A program made the position numbers and the translations under genes. From Shewanella holmiensis (GTDB lineage Bacteria; Pseudomonadota; Gammaproteobacteria; Enterobacterales; Shewanellaceae): a DNA stretch of 64,000 bases. Location of the stretch: assembly GCF_025370255.1 (NCBI RefSeq), contig NZ_JAMTCD010000001.1:124001-188000 (forward strand), read 5' to 3'. This document shows positions 19,339-29,557 of the stretch, piece after piece (positions within the stretch are counted from its first letter, which is position 1; each line of letters starts with the position of its first letter). The notes under the pieces are model-generated. The model was not told where the DNA came from, did no database searches, and saw only the letters and a program-made list of their open reading frames with translations.

Positions 19339-19379
19339 TTCTAAAACTCCGCATTGGGACGTTAATAAAACGTAAGGCG

Positions 19380-19406
19380 AGCGAAGTCCTCAAAAGAGTC
19401 TTCGCT
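19380..19406 (-). promoter_or_regulatory. hairpin in the infC-rpmI spacer, possible L20 operator
   Basis: On the minus strand AGCGAAG-ACTC pairs imperfectly with GAG-GA-CTTCGCT around a TTTT loop. There is no T-run after it, so a terminator is unlikely. L20 autoregulation in E. coli uses RNA structures in this spacer; assignment here is by position only. Confidence 0.35.
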
Positions 19407-19427
19407 ACTTTTTAATTGGTTGCCCTA

Positions 19428-19970
19428 CTATTTCTTTTTAGGTGCTAGCACCATAATTGCTTGTCTACCTTCCATTTTCGGGAAAGATTCAACAACCGCA
19501 TATACTTCCAAATCAGCCTTGATACGGTTCAAAAGATCCATACCTAGGTTTTGGTGTGCCATTTCGCGACCACGGAAACGCAGCGTAATTTTCGCTTTGT
19601 CCCCATCTTCCAGAAAACGAATCAGGTTGCGTAGTTTTACCTGATAGTCGTTTTCATCAGTGCCAGGACGGAATTTAATTTCCTTAACCTGAACCTGTTT
19701 TTGCTTCTTCTTTTGTTCTTTTTGGGCTTTAGCCTTATCAAAAAGGAACTTACCGTAGTCCATTATGCGACAAACTGGAGGCTCAGCATTAGGGCTGATT
19801 TCTACAAGGTCTACCCCTGCTTCATCTGCTACACTCTGGGCTTCTTTAATGCTAACGATACCAATTGGCTCACCATCTAAACCCGATAAACGGACTTCAG
19901 GAACACCGGTGATTTCATCATTGATTCTATTAGGCGCTGGTTGTCGCCCTGCTGCTCTCTTGATCTTTAT
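19428..19970 (-). CDS. infC: translation initiation factor IF-3, AUA start
   Basis: IF-3 prevents premature 70S joining and proofreads initiator codon choice. The gene encodes 180 residues, exactly the E. coli length, if read from an ATA codon at 19970-19968: the protein then begins (M)[20 protein letters not shown]. The alternative ATG at 19763 would delete most of the N-terminal domain. GGAGG lies eight bases before the ATA, inside the end of thrS. Non-AUG starts in infC are known to support autoregulation by IF-3. The C-terminal domain ([38 protein letters not shown]) is complete. Confidence 0.95.
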   Translation of the reverse strand: MKIKRAAGRQPAPNRINDEITGVPEVRLSGLDGEPIGIVSIKEAQSVADEAGVDLVEISPNAEPPVCRIMDYGKFLFDKAKAQKEQKKKQKQVQVKEIKFRPGTDENDYQVKLRNLIRFLEDGDKAKITLRFRGREMAHQNLGMDLLNRIKADLEVYAVVESFPKMEGRQAIMVLAPKKK

Positions 19971-19973
19971 GAC

Positions 19974-21902
19974 CTATTCCTCCAACAATTTTAGACTACG
20001 GAGCGAAATCTGTTGACGTATCTTGGTAGCAAAATCTTCTAATTTTAGCTTACCTAAATCGATACCATCACGGGTACGCACCGCAACTTCCTTATTTTCC
20101 ATTTCTTGATCACCTACGACCAATAAATAAGGCACACGTCTTAAGGTGTGTTCGCGTATTTTAAAGCCTATTTTCTCATTCCTCAAGTCAAAAGATGCAC
20201 GAATGCCCTGTTCTTTGAAGAATTTAACGATTTCTTCAACATATTCAGACTGTTTGTCAGTAATATTCATTACAACAACTTGCATTGGTGCAAGCCATGT
20301 TGGGAATTTACCAGCATATTCTTCAATCAAAATACCGAGGAAACGTTCTAACGAGCCTAAAATAGCACGATGGATCATTACCGGTGTCTGGCGACTATTG
20401 TCTTCAGCAACATAAGTTGCCCCTAGACGAGACGGTAACGCGTAATCTAATTGTACAGTACCACACTGCCAAGCGCGATCTAAACAATCATGTAATGTGA
20501 ACTCAATCTTAGGTCCGTAGAACGCACCTTCACCAGGTAATATTTCAAATTCAATATTATTGGCTTTAAGCGCTTGCTTTAATGCTTCTTCCGCACGATC
20601 CCACATATCGTCATCACCAATACGCTTTTCTGGGCGTGTTGATAATTTCACAACAATGTTTTCAAAACCAAATGTGGCATAAGTGTCATATACCATTTGG
20701 ATACATGCACTCACTTCTTTTTGGACTTGATCGTCCGTACAGAAAATGTGTGCATCGTCTTGTGTAAAACCACGTACTCGCATCAATCCATGTAATGAAC
20801 CTGATGGCTCATTACGATGACAGCAACCAAATTCAGCCATACGTAATGGCAAGTCACGGTAAGATTTAAGCCCTTGGTTAAAAATTTGCACGTGACCTGG
20901 GCAGTTCATTGGCTTAACGGCATATTCACGGTTTTCACTTTTAGTGGTGAACATGGCTTCTGAGTATTTATCCCAGTGACCTGAACGCTCCCACAACACA
21001 CGGTCCATCATTAATGGACCTTTCACTTCTTGATAAGTGTATTGACCTAGTTTTTGACGAATGAACTTTTCTAACTCTAAGAATAAGCTCCAACCATCAT
21101 TATGCCAGAATACCATTCCAGGTGCTTCTTCTTGCATATGGTACAAATCTAATTGCTTACCAATTTTACGGTGGTCACGTTTTGCCGCTTCTTCTAAACG
21201 GGTTAAATGTGTTTTAAGGGCTTTTTTATCTGCCCATGCTGTACCATAGACACGTTGCAGCATTTTATTGTCAGAGTTACCACGCCAATATGCACCCGCA
21301 ACACTCATTAATTTAAAGTGTTGGCAAAAACGCATGTTAGGTACGTGAGGACCACGACACATGTCGGTATATTCTTCGTGATGATATAAAGCAGGCGTTG
21401 CATCTTTGCTGATATTCTCATCTAAGATGGCTATTTTGTATTCTTCACCACGTTCGCTGAATGCGTCACGGGCTTCTTGCCAAGACACGACTCGTTTAAC
21501 CACATCATAATTTGTTTTGGCTAAGTCCATCATGCGTTTTTCTAGCGCATCAATATCTTCTTGAGTCAGTTTATGGTCTAAATCAATATCATAATAAAAG
21601 CCGTTATCGATAACAGGACCAATAGCCATTTTGGTTTGAGGCCATAATTGCTTAATAGCATGCCCCAACAAATGCGCACAAGAATGGCGAAGAATTTCAA
21701 CACCTTCTTCATCTTTAGCCGTGATGATAGATAAATCCGCATCGGTAGAAATAATGTCACAGGCGTCTTTTAGTTCGCCATTAACGCGACCAGCAATACA
21801 GGCTTTGGCTAAGCCAGGACCAATGTCAGCTGCAACATCGAGAGTAGATACAGGATTGGCAAACTCACGTTTGCTGCCATCAGGCAATGTAATAATAGGC
21901 AT
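19974..21902 (-). CDS. thrS: threonyl-tRNA synthetase
   Basis: Class II aminoacyl-tRNA synthetase charging tRNA-Thr. From ATG at 21902 it has 642 residues, the same as E. coli; an upstream in-frame GTG at 21932 adds 10 residues and is rejected because AAGGA precedes the ATG. Domains: TGS (~1-60), editing domain with [16 protein letters not shown] (HxxxH), the catalytic core ([32 protein letters not shown] motif 2 at ~350-375, and the zinc ligands), and the anticodon-binding domain. It is the first gene of the thrS-infC-rpmI-rplT operon; the stop is three bases before the infC start. Confidence 0.98.
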   Translation of the reverse strand: MPIITLPDGSKREFANPVSTLDVAADIGPGLAKACIAGRVNGELKDACDIISTDADLSIITAKDEEGVEILRHSCAHLLGHAIKQLWPQTKMAIGPVIDNGFYYDIDLDHKLTQEDIDALEKRMMDLAKTNYDVVKRVVSWQEARDAFSERGEEYKIAILDENISKDATPALYHHEEYTDMCRGPHVPNMRFCQHFKLMSVAGAYWRGNSDNKMLQRVYGTAWADKKALKTHLTRLEEAAKRDHRKIGKQLDLYHMQEEAPGMVFWHNDGWSLFLELEKFIRQKLGQYTYQEVKGPLMMDRVLWERSGHWDKYSEAMFTTKSENREYAVKPMNCPGHVQIFNQGLKSYRDLPLRMAEFGCCHRNEPSGSLHGLMRVRGFTQDDAHIFCTDDQVQKEVSACIQMVYDTYATFGFENIVVKLSTRPEKRIGDDDMWDRAEEALKQALKANNIEFEILPGEGAFYGPKIEFTLHDCLDRAWQCGTVQLDYALPSRLGATYVAEDNSRQTPVMIHRAILGSLERFLGILIEEYAGKFPTWLAPMQVVVMNITDKQSEYVEEIVKFFKEQGIRASFDLRNEKIGFKIREHTLRRVPYLLVVGDQEMENKEVAVRTRDGIDLGKLKLEDFATKIRQQISLRSLKLLEE

Positions 21903-22209
21903 GAAAATTCCTTGGCCAGTGGTGACCCACACGTAGGGCCACTTGGTTTAATTTAAAATAAGTGATGAACATTAATGGAATAAAGACAGTACAAGAGTCT
22001 TAATGACCCAAAAATGTAGCCGTCAATTGTATGTGACAACCTTAAGGGGAATCAACCTTTAACATTGGTAAAAATCAGCTCCGAACGGTTTAATATAATA
22101 CCTTGCACTGAATGCAGATTATTACTGGGCGACTATATTTATAAATGACAGCCAACCAAATGAGATAACTGGGTGTCATACTCATACTGCAAAGGCGTTT
22201 AGGAGAGAA
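21903..22209. other. intergenic leader region of thrS
   Basis: About 305 bases between divergent thrS and the CPXCG-protein gene. It must hold the thrS promoter and leader. I could not identify an anticodon-mimic operator by eye, and there is no gene. Confidence 0.4.
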
Positions 22210-22413
22210 ATGATGAAGCTTTTATCTAAGGCTATAAGTTGCCCCCACTGCGGGCATCATCAACATGTCACGATTGATGCTAGCTGTGGCGATCAGGATT
22301 ATTATGATGATTGTCGAATCTGTTGTAATCCAATCCATATAAAAATGCATTTAGATGACAACAGGCGCACAATACAACTGTTTATTGATTCTGATGATGA
22401 GCAAATATATTAG
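22210..22413 (+). CDS. CPXCG-motif cysteine-rich protein
   Basis: A 67-residue protein with CPHCGHHQHV near the N-terminus and CRICCNPI later, forming a probable zinc ribbon; the C-terminus is acidic. It matches the CPXCG cysteine-rich family of small bacterial proteins with unknown role. AGGAG lies just before the two possible ATG codons at 22210 and 22213. It is monocistronic. Confidence 0.85.
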   Translation: MMKLLSKAISCPHCGHHQHVTIDASCGDQDYYDDCRICCNPIHIKMHLDDNRRTIQLFIDSDDEQIY

Positions 22414-22704
22414 GGACTGTGGCTCTCTGTTGGTGTAGTTGTTTGAGATAAAACCAATAAAGCTCGACAACTGGAGTGCTGCCTAGCTGTAGCAAAATTC
22501 ACTTAACACGATTTATTAATGTGTTTTCGGCCGTTCCCTTCGGACAGCGTCTGTTGGCCATTTTAACTGCGTGCGATATCATCTTGTTACCTAAAGTCAC
22601 TAGACTGTAAAGCCCCTGCCTTGTATCAATGGCCAATAATTCACATCAAAGACAACCTAAAAGGTTATACGGTCCCTAGTCACTATCAATATAATGACTT
22701 GGCA

Positions 22705-23319
22705 TTAGCCTAATTGCTTTTTAGCCAGAATACGTTCAACTGTGTCAACAATAACTTGAGTTTGACTATCAATCTCGATATTCATTTTGTCACCAACTGC
22801 TTGCAAATCAAGATTAGTTAAGCGCAATGTTTCTGGAATAAGATGAAGTTTAAAACCGCGTTCCGTTAATTGCCCAACAGTCAAACTACAACCATTAACT
22901 GCAACAAAGCCTTTATAAAAAATATAATCCCTCCACTTTGCATCGACAGCAAGCTCGATATCGTAATGCTCAGGTGTATCACTAATAGATACAATTTGGG
23001 CTTGGGTATGAATATGCCCTGATAATATATGGCCACCTATTTCACTGCCGAAGGTGAGTGAACGCTCAATGTTAACTTGATCACCCTCTTGAACTTTGTC
23101 TAAGTTTGTCAGGCTTAATGTTTCTTCCATTACATCGAAGAAAACCTTATCATTCGCTATCTTAGTTACCGTTAAGCAAACGCCATTGGTGGCAACACTT
23201 GCCCCAATCTGCAAACGGTCAAGCAATTCAGGCTTTAGCGCAATTTCAAAACGTTTCAATCCAGCTTGCTGTTGAATCGAAACCACTTCACATGTGGCTT
23301 GTACAATTCCTGTAAACAT
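22705..23319 (-). CDS. ribE: riboflavin synthase, alpha subunit
   Basis: Dismutation of two 6,7-dimethyl-8-ribityllumazine to riboflavin and its precursor. It has about 204 residues with two lumazine-binding repeats (MFTGIVQATCEV ... VATNGVCLTV and GGHILSGHIHTQAQIV ... AVNGCSLTV). The start MFTGIVQ at 23319 is conserved throughout the family, so a longer reading from 23361 is rejected. No FMN riboswitch is seen. It is divergent from norM with only 31 bases between start codons. Confidence 0.96.
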   Translation of the reverse strand: MFTGIVQATCEVVSIQQQAGLKRFEIALKPELLDRLQIGASVATNGVCLTVTKIANDKVFFDVMEETLSLTNLDKVQEGDQVNIERSLTFGSEIGGHILSGHIHTQAQIVSISDTPEHYDIELAVDAKWRDYIFYKGFVAVNGCSLTVGQLTERGFKLHLIPETLRLTNLDLQAVGDKMNIEIDSQTQVIVDTVERILAKKQLG

Positions 23320-23350
23320 AACATAACTCTCGTTTAATGATGGGCTAAAT

Positions 23351-24712
23351 ATGAACAACACCGGCTTTCAGGCCAAGCGATTAATACAACTTGCCTTACC
23401 TATTTTAATAGCACAAGTCACCCAAACCATGATGGGATTTATTGATACCGTTATGGCAGGACGCGTCAGTGCTGTCGATATGGCTGCAGTGGCTGTCGGC
23501 ACCAGTTTGTGGTTACCAGCAATATTATTTGTGCAAGGCTTATTAATGGCATTCACTCCAGTATTTTCGCAGCATCATGGCGCGAATAATCAAAAGGTGA
23601 TCCCAAATTTACTTTTTCAAGCTGGCTATATTGCCATAATTGGAGCTTTAGGTGTGATGTTCTTTTTAGCCTCTTCCAGTTATATTCTGGCGTTTATGGA
23701 TTTAGAGCCCGAATTACATCGCCTCACGGTCGGCTATATTGATGGGATATTGTGGGGTGCACCAGCATTTGCTTTATATCAAGTACTTAGGGGTTGTAGT
23801 GAAGGTATTTCTTACACTATGCCAACCATGATCATTGGTTTTGTCGGTTTAGCGGTGAATATTCCTGCCAATTACATCTTTATCTACGGTGAGTTAGGAG
23901 TGCCGGCGATGGGTGGTGCTGGTTGTGGTGTGGCGACCGCTATGGTGTTTTGGGCGATGTTTATCTCAATGGCAATCTACATGTTAGTGGATAAAAAATT
24001 CATTGAGATTGCTCCTTTTAAACATTTTTTTGCCCCAAAATGGTCAACAATGAAGTCCATGAGTAAATTAGGATTCCCTATTGCTATGGCGCTGTTTTTT
24101 GAAGTCAGCTTGTTTGCCGTCATTGCGCTATTTTTGGCGCCATTAGGGGCTAACGTTGTTGCAAGCCATCAAATAGCACTTAACTTTTCATCTATGGTGT
24201 TCATGTTGCCATTATCAATTGGTATTGCCGCATCCATTCGTATCGGCTATTACCTTGGACGTGAGCGAACGGATATCGCCAAACTAGTCACCTATGTTGC
24301 CCTCGCCTTATCTTTGTCTCTAGCAATGATAACAGCAATATTAACTGTGATATTCAGACAAGAAATCGCCCTGCTATACAATGATAACCCTGCTGTGGTT
24401 GCTTTAGCAGGTAGCTTGATGTTAATGGCAGCACTGTATCAAATATCCGATTCAATTCAGGTTGTAGCTGCAGGAGCATTAAGAGGCTATAAAGACACCC
24501 GCAGCGCATTTTATATTACCCTCTTTTCATATTGGTTTGTCGGTATGACATTGGGTTATGTGCTTGCATACACAGACATTATTGTACCTGCTATGGGTGC
24601 ACATGGTTTCTGGGCTGGCTTAATCGCGGGGTTAACTTCAGCAGCATTTTTATTTGGCGGAAGGCTAATCTACATCCAGCGCAAAGGGATCGTATTTGTT
24701 GAGTTAGATTAA
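23351..24712 (+). CDS. norM: MATE family multidrug efflux transporter NorM
   Basis: Na+- or H+-coupled export of cationic drugs and dyes across the inner membrane. It has 453 residues with about 12 hydrophobic segments in two MatE repeats. The N-terminus LIQLALPILIAQVTQTMMGF continuing to DTVMAG aligns with NorM/MdtK, which supports the start. It is divergent from ribE, as mdtK is in E. coli. Confidence 0.93.
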   Translation: MNNTGFQAKRLIQLALPILIAQVTQTMMGFIDTVMAGRVSAVDMAAVAVGTSLWLPAILFVQGLLMAFTPVFSQHHGANNQKVIPNLLFQAGYIAIIGALGVMFFLASSSYILAFMDLEPELHRLTVGYIDGILWGAPAFALYQVLRGCSEGISYTMPTMIIGFVGLAVNIPANYIFIYGELGVPAMGGAGCGVATAMVFWAMFISMAIYMLVDKKFIEIAPFKHFFAPKWSTMKSMSKLGFPIAMALFFEVSLFAVIALFLAPLGANVVASHQIALNFSSMVFMLPLSIGIAASIRIGYYLGRERTDIAKLVTYVALALSLSLAMITAILTVIFRQEIALLYNDNPAVVALAGSLMLMAALYQISDSIQVVAAGALRGYKDTRSAFYITLFSYWFVGMTLGYVLAYTDIIVPAMGAHGFWAGLIAGLTSAAFLFGGRLIYIQRKGIVFVELD

Positions 24713-24795
24713 GTTCGGCCTAATGCCAATTGTTGAATATCGTTAAAGCTAAAAATACGATAAATCAACTCAACAATTTGCCTTCTAGGCAGGCC

Positions 24796-24846
24796 AAGCA
24801 TTAACAAACGTGGCTGTTTGCAACGCTTGTTAATGCTTCATTTTTT
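24796..24846 (+). terminator. probable terminator of norM
   Basis: AAGCATTAACAA pairs perfectly with TTGTTAATGCTT across a 19-base loop, followed by CATTTTTT. The right arm overlaps the topB stop region, so the two convergent genes share this site. Confidence 0.65.
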
Positions 24847-26766
24847 GAAACTTGTTTTTTTGTTAGCTTTATAGGTCCTTTTGGGTTTATAAGGTTTGCC
24901 CTTTCCTTTCAAACCAGTGAAAGTCACGACTTTAACCTCATTAATTAACTCATCTATGCTTTGAGTTATAGGGTCCATAAAGTGTGCATACTTGATTTCT
25001 TTTTGGCTAATAGCTTCAAGCTGTGACTCCCAATGTGCTGTCATATCGGGAATTGTCATCCGTGTTGGTAGAGAACAAATTAACTGGGTGCCGACCTCTG
25101 TCGCGCGAATATCTTTCCCCTTACGGGTCAGAAACTGCCTTTTAAATAATAACTCGATGATGCCTGCACGAGTCGCCTCTGTGCCCAGACCGTCCGTATC
25201 CCGCAATACCTTTTTAATAGAAGCATCAGTGACATAACGCGCAATACCTGTCATTGCAGCAAGCAAGGTTGCATCGGTAAAAAACTTAGGTGGCGTTGTT
25301 TGCTTTTCTTTGAGCTCAGCTTGCTGGCAGTCTACTTGATCGCCTTTTTCAACATAGGGCAAACTCGTTGCAGAAAACTCACCGTCACCTTGTGTGTTTG
25401 GCTTTGTGGGAAACAAGCTTTTCCAGCCTTGTGATACAACGTCCTTTTGCTTGGCAATAAATAATCCGCCTGATACCTCTGTATCAATTTGCTTATCGAC
25501 ATACTCAAATGGAGGATAAAACTGAATCAAATATTGGCGTGCGACGAGTTCATAAATGTTGTTTTCTGCCGCAGAAAGACGGCTCATATCGATTGATTTT
25601 GATGTTGGAATAATCGCGTGGTGAGCACTTACCTTAGCATCATTCCACGCCTTACTTTGTAAACTTAAATTAGCATTTTTAGCTGCACCATTTAATGCGG
25701 CGCATGAATGAGCAATGGCGTTAATTACCTGCGGAACATCATTTAAATGCTCTTTGGGCAGATAACGGCAATCTGAACGCGGGTAGGTAATTAATTTATG
25801 GCGTTCATATAATTGCTGACACGTATCAAGCACAGTTTGAGCACTCATTCCATACCGTTTAGCAGCGTCAATTTGCAAAGCAGATAAACTATAAGGCAAC
25901 GGCGCAGGTGTAGATTTTTTATCTTGTGAGACCTTAACAATTTTGCCTGTTTGTCCTTGCACTCTGGAGATGACATTCATAGCTAACGCTTTAGACAAAA
26001 CACGATTGTCTTCATCCATATAGGGCTCACAGGCTTTGCTGGGAAGCCACTTAGCTTGATAAAACTCTCCAGACGGGGTTTTAAATTGACACACGACTTC
26101 ATAGAAGGGTTTAGAGATAAAATTGGCGATTTCAAGATCACGGTGCACCACCAACCCAAGCACGGGTGTTTGAACCCGGCCAATAGACAACACACCGTTA
26201 TAGCCTGACTGACGCCCTTGTAGCGTACATAAGCGAGTCATGTTGATACCATATAGCCAATCAGCTCTGGCTCTGGCTAAGGCTGATGTGGCTAATGGAA
26301 TAAAGTCGGTATTTTTACGCAGATTGTTTAGGGCTTTTGTTACCGCGGCTGGATTTAGGTCGCTAATCAAACACCGCATCACTTGAGCTTTTTGGGCTTT
26401 AGACACACCACAATGATTGATGACCTCATCAATTAGGATCTGACCAACACGATCTGGATCGCCCATATTAACAAGTACATCAGCCTGTTTAATGAGCTTT
26501 TTAACCACAGTGAATTGCTTTTTGGTACTGGCTTTAACAACCAACTTCCATTCTGTAGGCACGATTGGTAGATGCTCTACCGCCCACTTTTTATAATCGG
26601 GGTTATATGCTTCGGGTTCGGCCTGCTCGAGCAAATGGCCGATGCACCAAGTGACCACATCACCATTAGCCGCTTTAATAAAACCATCATTTTTTTGGTG
26701 TGGTTTGGGTAAGACATCGACTAATGCCCGACCAAGACTCGGTTTTTCTGCAATAAATAATCTCAA
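24838..26766 (-). CDS. topB: DNA topoisomerase III
   Basis: Type IA topoisomerase that decatenates DNA. It has 642 residues. The Toprim domain starts at MRLFIAEKPSLGRAL with DPDR at ~102; the catalytic tyrosine lies in LITYPRSDCRYLP (~333). GIARYVTDASIKKVLRDTDG and GLGTEATRAGIIELL are typical of TopB. The C-terminus is a short lysine-rich tail without the zinc fingers found in TopA. Confidence 0.95.
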   Translation of the reverse strand: MRLFIAEKPSLGRALVDVLPKPHQKNDGFIKAANGDVVTWCIGHLLEQAEPEAYNPDYKKWAVEHLPIVPTEWKLVVKASTKKQFTVVKKLIKQADVLVNMGDPDRVGQILIDEVINHCGVSKAQKAQVMRCLISDLNPAAVTKALNNLRKNTDFIPLATSALARARADWLYGINMTRLCTLQGRQSGYNGVLSIGRVQTPVLGLVVHRDLEIANFISKPFYEVVCQFKTPSGEFYQAKWLPSKACEPYMDEDNRVLSKALAMNVISRVQGQTGKIVKVSQDKKSTPAPLPYSLSALQIDAAKRYGMSAQTVLDTCQQLYERHKLITYPRSDCRYLPKEHLNDVPQVINAIAHSCAALNGAAKNANLSLQSKAWNDAKVSAHHAIIPTSKSIDMSRLSAAENNIYELVARQYLIQFYPPFEYVDKQIDTEVSGGLFIAKQKDVVSQGWKSLFPTKPNTQGDGEFSATSLPYVEKGDQVDCQQAELKEKQTTPPKFFTDATLLAAMTGIARYVTDASIKKVLRDTDGLGTEATRAGIIELLFKRQFLTRKGKDIRATEVGTQLICSLPTRMTIPDMTAHWESQLEAISQKEIKYAHFMDPITQSIDELINEVKVVTFTGLKGKGKPYKPKRTYKANKKTSFKK

Positions 26767-27180
26767 ATTGGTTTACCTACCATCATCGGATTAGTTTTAT
26801 ACATTTGCAGCACTGATATTCATGCGGATATGCATCGTTTATCGATACAAAAAACCATAACTGAATTTCACGAATATAAAATACGCCAACAAAACACTGT
26901 ATATAATAACAGTAAAATAACTGAGCGGTTTAGTTTTAGCAAGCGCAGATAACTAAAAACTCACTCCAATGCCTGTAGAATGGCGATTTAATTAATCTCA
27001 GCTCGGAAGACTAAATCGATATCAAATAGCCACTTGCACTGCTAACAGTGTTGAATTTAGTGGTAATAGGCCAGCTATTGGCTCGTAAATTGTGCCTTGT
27101 TACCAGCACAAAGTGCAAACTTGGCCGTGATAAGTAGTTGAATATAGATATTTAAATATTGCTTATTGATATCTCAAGTT
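26767..27180. other. intergenic region upstream of topB
   Basis: About 410 bases, no convincing ORF, no strong hairpin with T-run, no RNA recognised. It presumably contains the topB promoter. Confidence 0.45.
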
Positions 27181-27843
27181 CTAGTTGCGGTTAATGATTA
27201 ATTGAGGATAGCGGATCAGCCATTGTTTTTGTCCGACTCTTTGCTCAAAGACGGTTAATAAACGTCTAGGGTTGTGGGATAACGTCAGATTAAACAAATG
27301 CTCAATACCAAAGGCAAAAATAAACATTAATTTTAACGGCGGATGAAATGCATCAACTGTAGTCAATTGAACAGAATAATGTTGTTCATTGACGATACTA
27401 TCTATTAGTTTAACCGCTACCGCCGTTTGTTTTTCAGGCCAATACTCCATCGCATCAAGGCAACAAAGATAAGGTGCATCGCCATTACGAATATGCATTC
27501 TTGCCTGATTTTTTACCGACCAATTCAGCGTAATAATGTCATTCAATAATTGCTGAATGAACAATTCAGTGTGCTCACTCAAATCGGAAGCACAGAAGTA
27601 AATCACATCAATGTCATTTAGAGCACTGGTTGCAAATCCGTGTAGTTTATCCCAGACTAAATTTCTGACAAACCCTGCAGCAATTGCCCAATCTTTAATG
27701 TTTAAGCGATTAAAAACCACAGAGCAGGCGGTTAATGCCTGCATGCGCATCTCATCTTGCTCAAACCAAGTGGTTAATAAAGCCAACTGGGTTTGGGAGG
27801 AATGATTGTTGGATAGCGGTGTTTTGTCATCAGTTAACATCAA
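27181..27843 (-). CDS. nucleotidyltransferase-like protein (NTP_transf_6, DUF925)
   Basis: A 220-residue protein with WAIAAGFVRNLVWDKLHGF followed by NDIDVIYF, which resembles the G-[GS]-x-D-x-D-type motif of the nucleotidyltransferase fold, and a later PPLKLMFIFAFGIEHLF. This matches the DUF925 family. No substrate is known. It follows maiA on the same strand with a six-base gap, so it may be co-expressed with the tyrosine degradation genes, though the functions are unrelated as far as can be seen. Confidence 0.8.
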   Translation of the reverse strand: MMLTDDKTPLSNNHSSQTQLALLTTWFEQDEMRMQALTACSVVFNRLNIKDWAIAAGFVRNLVWDKLHGFATSALNDIDVIYFCASDLSEHTELFIQQLLNDIITLNWSVKNQARMHIRNGDAPYLCCLDAMEYWPEKQTAVAVKLIDSIVNEQHYSVQLTTVDAFHPPLKLMFIFAFGIEHLFNLTLSHNPRRLLTVFEQRVGQKQWLIRYPQLIINRN

Positions 27844-27849
27844 TAGAAA

Positions 27850-28500
27850 TTAACTCGCATCAGCTTGCTGTTCTGGAGCGGCTTGAATAAAGGCATCTAA
27901 TTGATGGCAGTTTTCCCAAATACGCACAATATTAGGATAGGCGGCTAAAGGCACATTAAAGCGCTTGGCATTATATACTTGTGGGATCAAACAAATATCA
28001 GCCAAAGTCACTTTATTTCCAAAGCAATACTCGCCCGCATAACGCTCGAGTTGAGTTTCCAACGCGCTAAAGCCTAAATGGATCCAATGAGCATACCATT
28101 GCATTTTTTGGCCTTCATCTATGCCCATTTCTTTTACCAAATATTGTAAAACCCTTAGATTATCCAGTGGATGAATTTCACAGGCTATCGCTTGTGCCAT
28201 GCCTCTAACGACGGCTTTGTCTTCAAGATTTGTCGGCAACACATTAATTTTCGGGTACTTCTCTTCTAAATACTCAATGATCGCTAATGATTGGTTTAAA
28301 CTAAATTCACCCAGCTCATTACTATCAACTAAGGTAGGCACGAGATGTTGAGGGTTCAGGTGGTGATATGATTCACTATGCTGTTCGCCACCATTGTTGA
28401 CTAAGTGCACTGAAATATGATCGGCAGATAACTGCTTTAGATTAAGCGCAATACGTACACGATAAGCAGCACTCGAACGCCAATAGCCATATAATTTCAT
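27850..28500 (-). CDS. maiA: maleylacetoacetate isomerase
   Basis: Glutathione-dependent zeta-class GST that converts maleylacetoacetate to fumarylacetoacetate, the penultimate step of tyrosine degradation. It has 216 residues; the active-site motif SSAAYRVRIALNLK is at ~9-22, followed by NPQHLVPTLVD and LNQSLAIIEYLEEKYP, with the C-terminal helical domain carrying TLADICLIPQVYNAKRF. It lies downstream of fahA, with a hairpin terminator in the 70-base gap that may attenuate read-through. Confidence 0.95.
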   Translation of the reverse strand: MKLYGYWRSSAAYRVRIALNLKQLSADHISVHLVNNGGEQHSESYHHLNPQHLVPTLVDSNELGEFSLNQSLAIIEYLEEKYPKINVLPTNLEDKAVVRGMAQAIACEIHPLDNLRVLQYLVKEMGIDEGQKMQWYAHWIHLGFSALETQLERYAGEYCFGNKVTLADICLIPQVYNAKRFNVPLAAYPNIVRIWENCHQLDAFIQAAPEQQADAS

Positions 28501-28513
28501 ATCATTTCCCCTA

Positions 28514-28548
28514 TAAAAAAGGCAATAACACTGCTGTTATTGCCCTAA
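28514..28548 (-). terminator. hairpin between fahA and maiA
   Basis: A perfect 10-bp stem GGCAATAACA / TGTTATTGCC has a T-run on the minus strand. It suggests reduced maiA transcription from the fahA promoter. Confidence 0.75.
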
Positions 28549-28570
28549 ATTTTCACAATTGACTAAGGTG

Positions 28571-29557
28571 TTACCCTTTGTACTCGACAACTTTTTGATC
28601 AATAGAACCGAAAATGCTGACATTGTTCTCATCAAACATTTCAATACGAACGGTATCACCAAAACGCATGAAAGGAGTACTTGCCTTGCCATCTGCGATA
28701 ATTTCAAGCATACGCTTCTCCGCTAAACAGCTTGAACCCGCACTGCGATCATAATTAGAAATCGTGCCCGAACCAATAATCGCGCCAGCACCTAATGGAC
28801 GAGTTTTTGCGACATGAGACACTAATTGACTAAAATCAAAGGTCATGTCGACCCCCGCATTAGGACGACCAAATAATTCACTGTTTAAGTGTGTCACTAA
28901 TGGTAGGTGTACTTTGCTGTCTTGCCACTTATCGCCAAGTTCATCTGGGGTAATAGCAACAGGAGAAAAAGCACTAGACGGTTTTGATTGGAAAAAGCCA
29001 AAACCTTTGGCAAGTTCACCAGGAATAAGGTTACGTAATGACACGTCGTTAACCAGCATCAGTAATTTAATGTGTTTGGCGGCGTTTTCGCTGCTAACAC
29101 CCATAGCAACATCATCAGTGATAACTGCAATTTCAGACTCAAAATCGATACCGTATTCTTCGCTGGCCATTTCGATATCGGCTTTAGGAGCAATAAAGCT
29201 GTCAGAGCCACCTTGATAAACCAATGGATCTGTCCAGAAGGTTTCAGGCATTGCAGCGCCACGGGCTTTACGTACTAATTCAACGTGATTGACATAGGCA
29301 CTGCCATCAGCCCATTGGTAAGCTCGTGGTAATGGCGACAAACATTTAGACTCATCAAATGCGATGGCATTGTCCATTTGACCGGCATTTAATGCTTCGT
29401 ACAATTCTTGCAGTTGTGGGTTTAATAAATCCCACGCATCAAGTAGCTGCTGCATAGTGTGAGCAATTGCAGGTACAGCAACAGCTTTAGTTAAATCTTT
29501 GCTTACCAACATCAGTTGGCCATCACGACGACCATTATTATAACTTGCAAGTTTCAT
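28571..29557 (-). CDS. fahA: fumarylacetoacetate hydrolase
   Basis: Final step of tyrosine degradation, giving fumarate and acetoacetate. It has about 328 residues in the bacterial short FAH form. Metal-site segments include DFESEIAVITDDVAMG, LMLVNDVSLRN, FGFFQSKPSSAFSPVAITPDELGD (in part) and GAGAIIGSGTISN. The start at 29557 is chosen for the AGGAGC signal just before it. A TyrR-box-like sequence lies about 150 bases upstream. Confidence 0.93.
   Translation of the reverse strand: MKLASYNNGRRDGQLMLVSKDLTKAVAVPAIAHTMQQLLDAWDLLNPQLQELYEALNAGQMDNAIAFDESKCLSPLPRAYQWADGSAYVNHVELVRKARGAAMPETFWTDPLVYQGGSDSFIAPKADIEMASEEYGIDFESEIAVITDDVAMGVSSENAAKHIKLLMLVNDVSLRNLIPGELAKGFGFFQSKPSSAFSPVAITPDELGDKWQDSKVHLPLVTHLNSELFGRPNAGVDMTFDFSQLVSHVAKTRPLGAGAIIGSGTISNYDRSAGSSCLAEKRMLEIIADGKASTPFMRFGDTVRIEMFDENNVSIFGSIDQKVVEYKG

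Noticed and set aside
19428-19763. IF-3 starting at the ATG at 19763
   Set aside because: It would lack most of the N-terminal domain; the AUA reading with a strong ribosome-binding site gives the full-length protein.
22414-22704. FMN riboswitch or other RNA near ribE
   Set aside because: The region is downstream, not upstream, of ribE, and no conserved RFN-type segments are visible. The GC-rich dyad around 22530-22560 pairs poorly.
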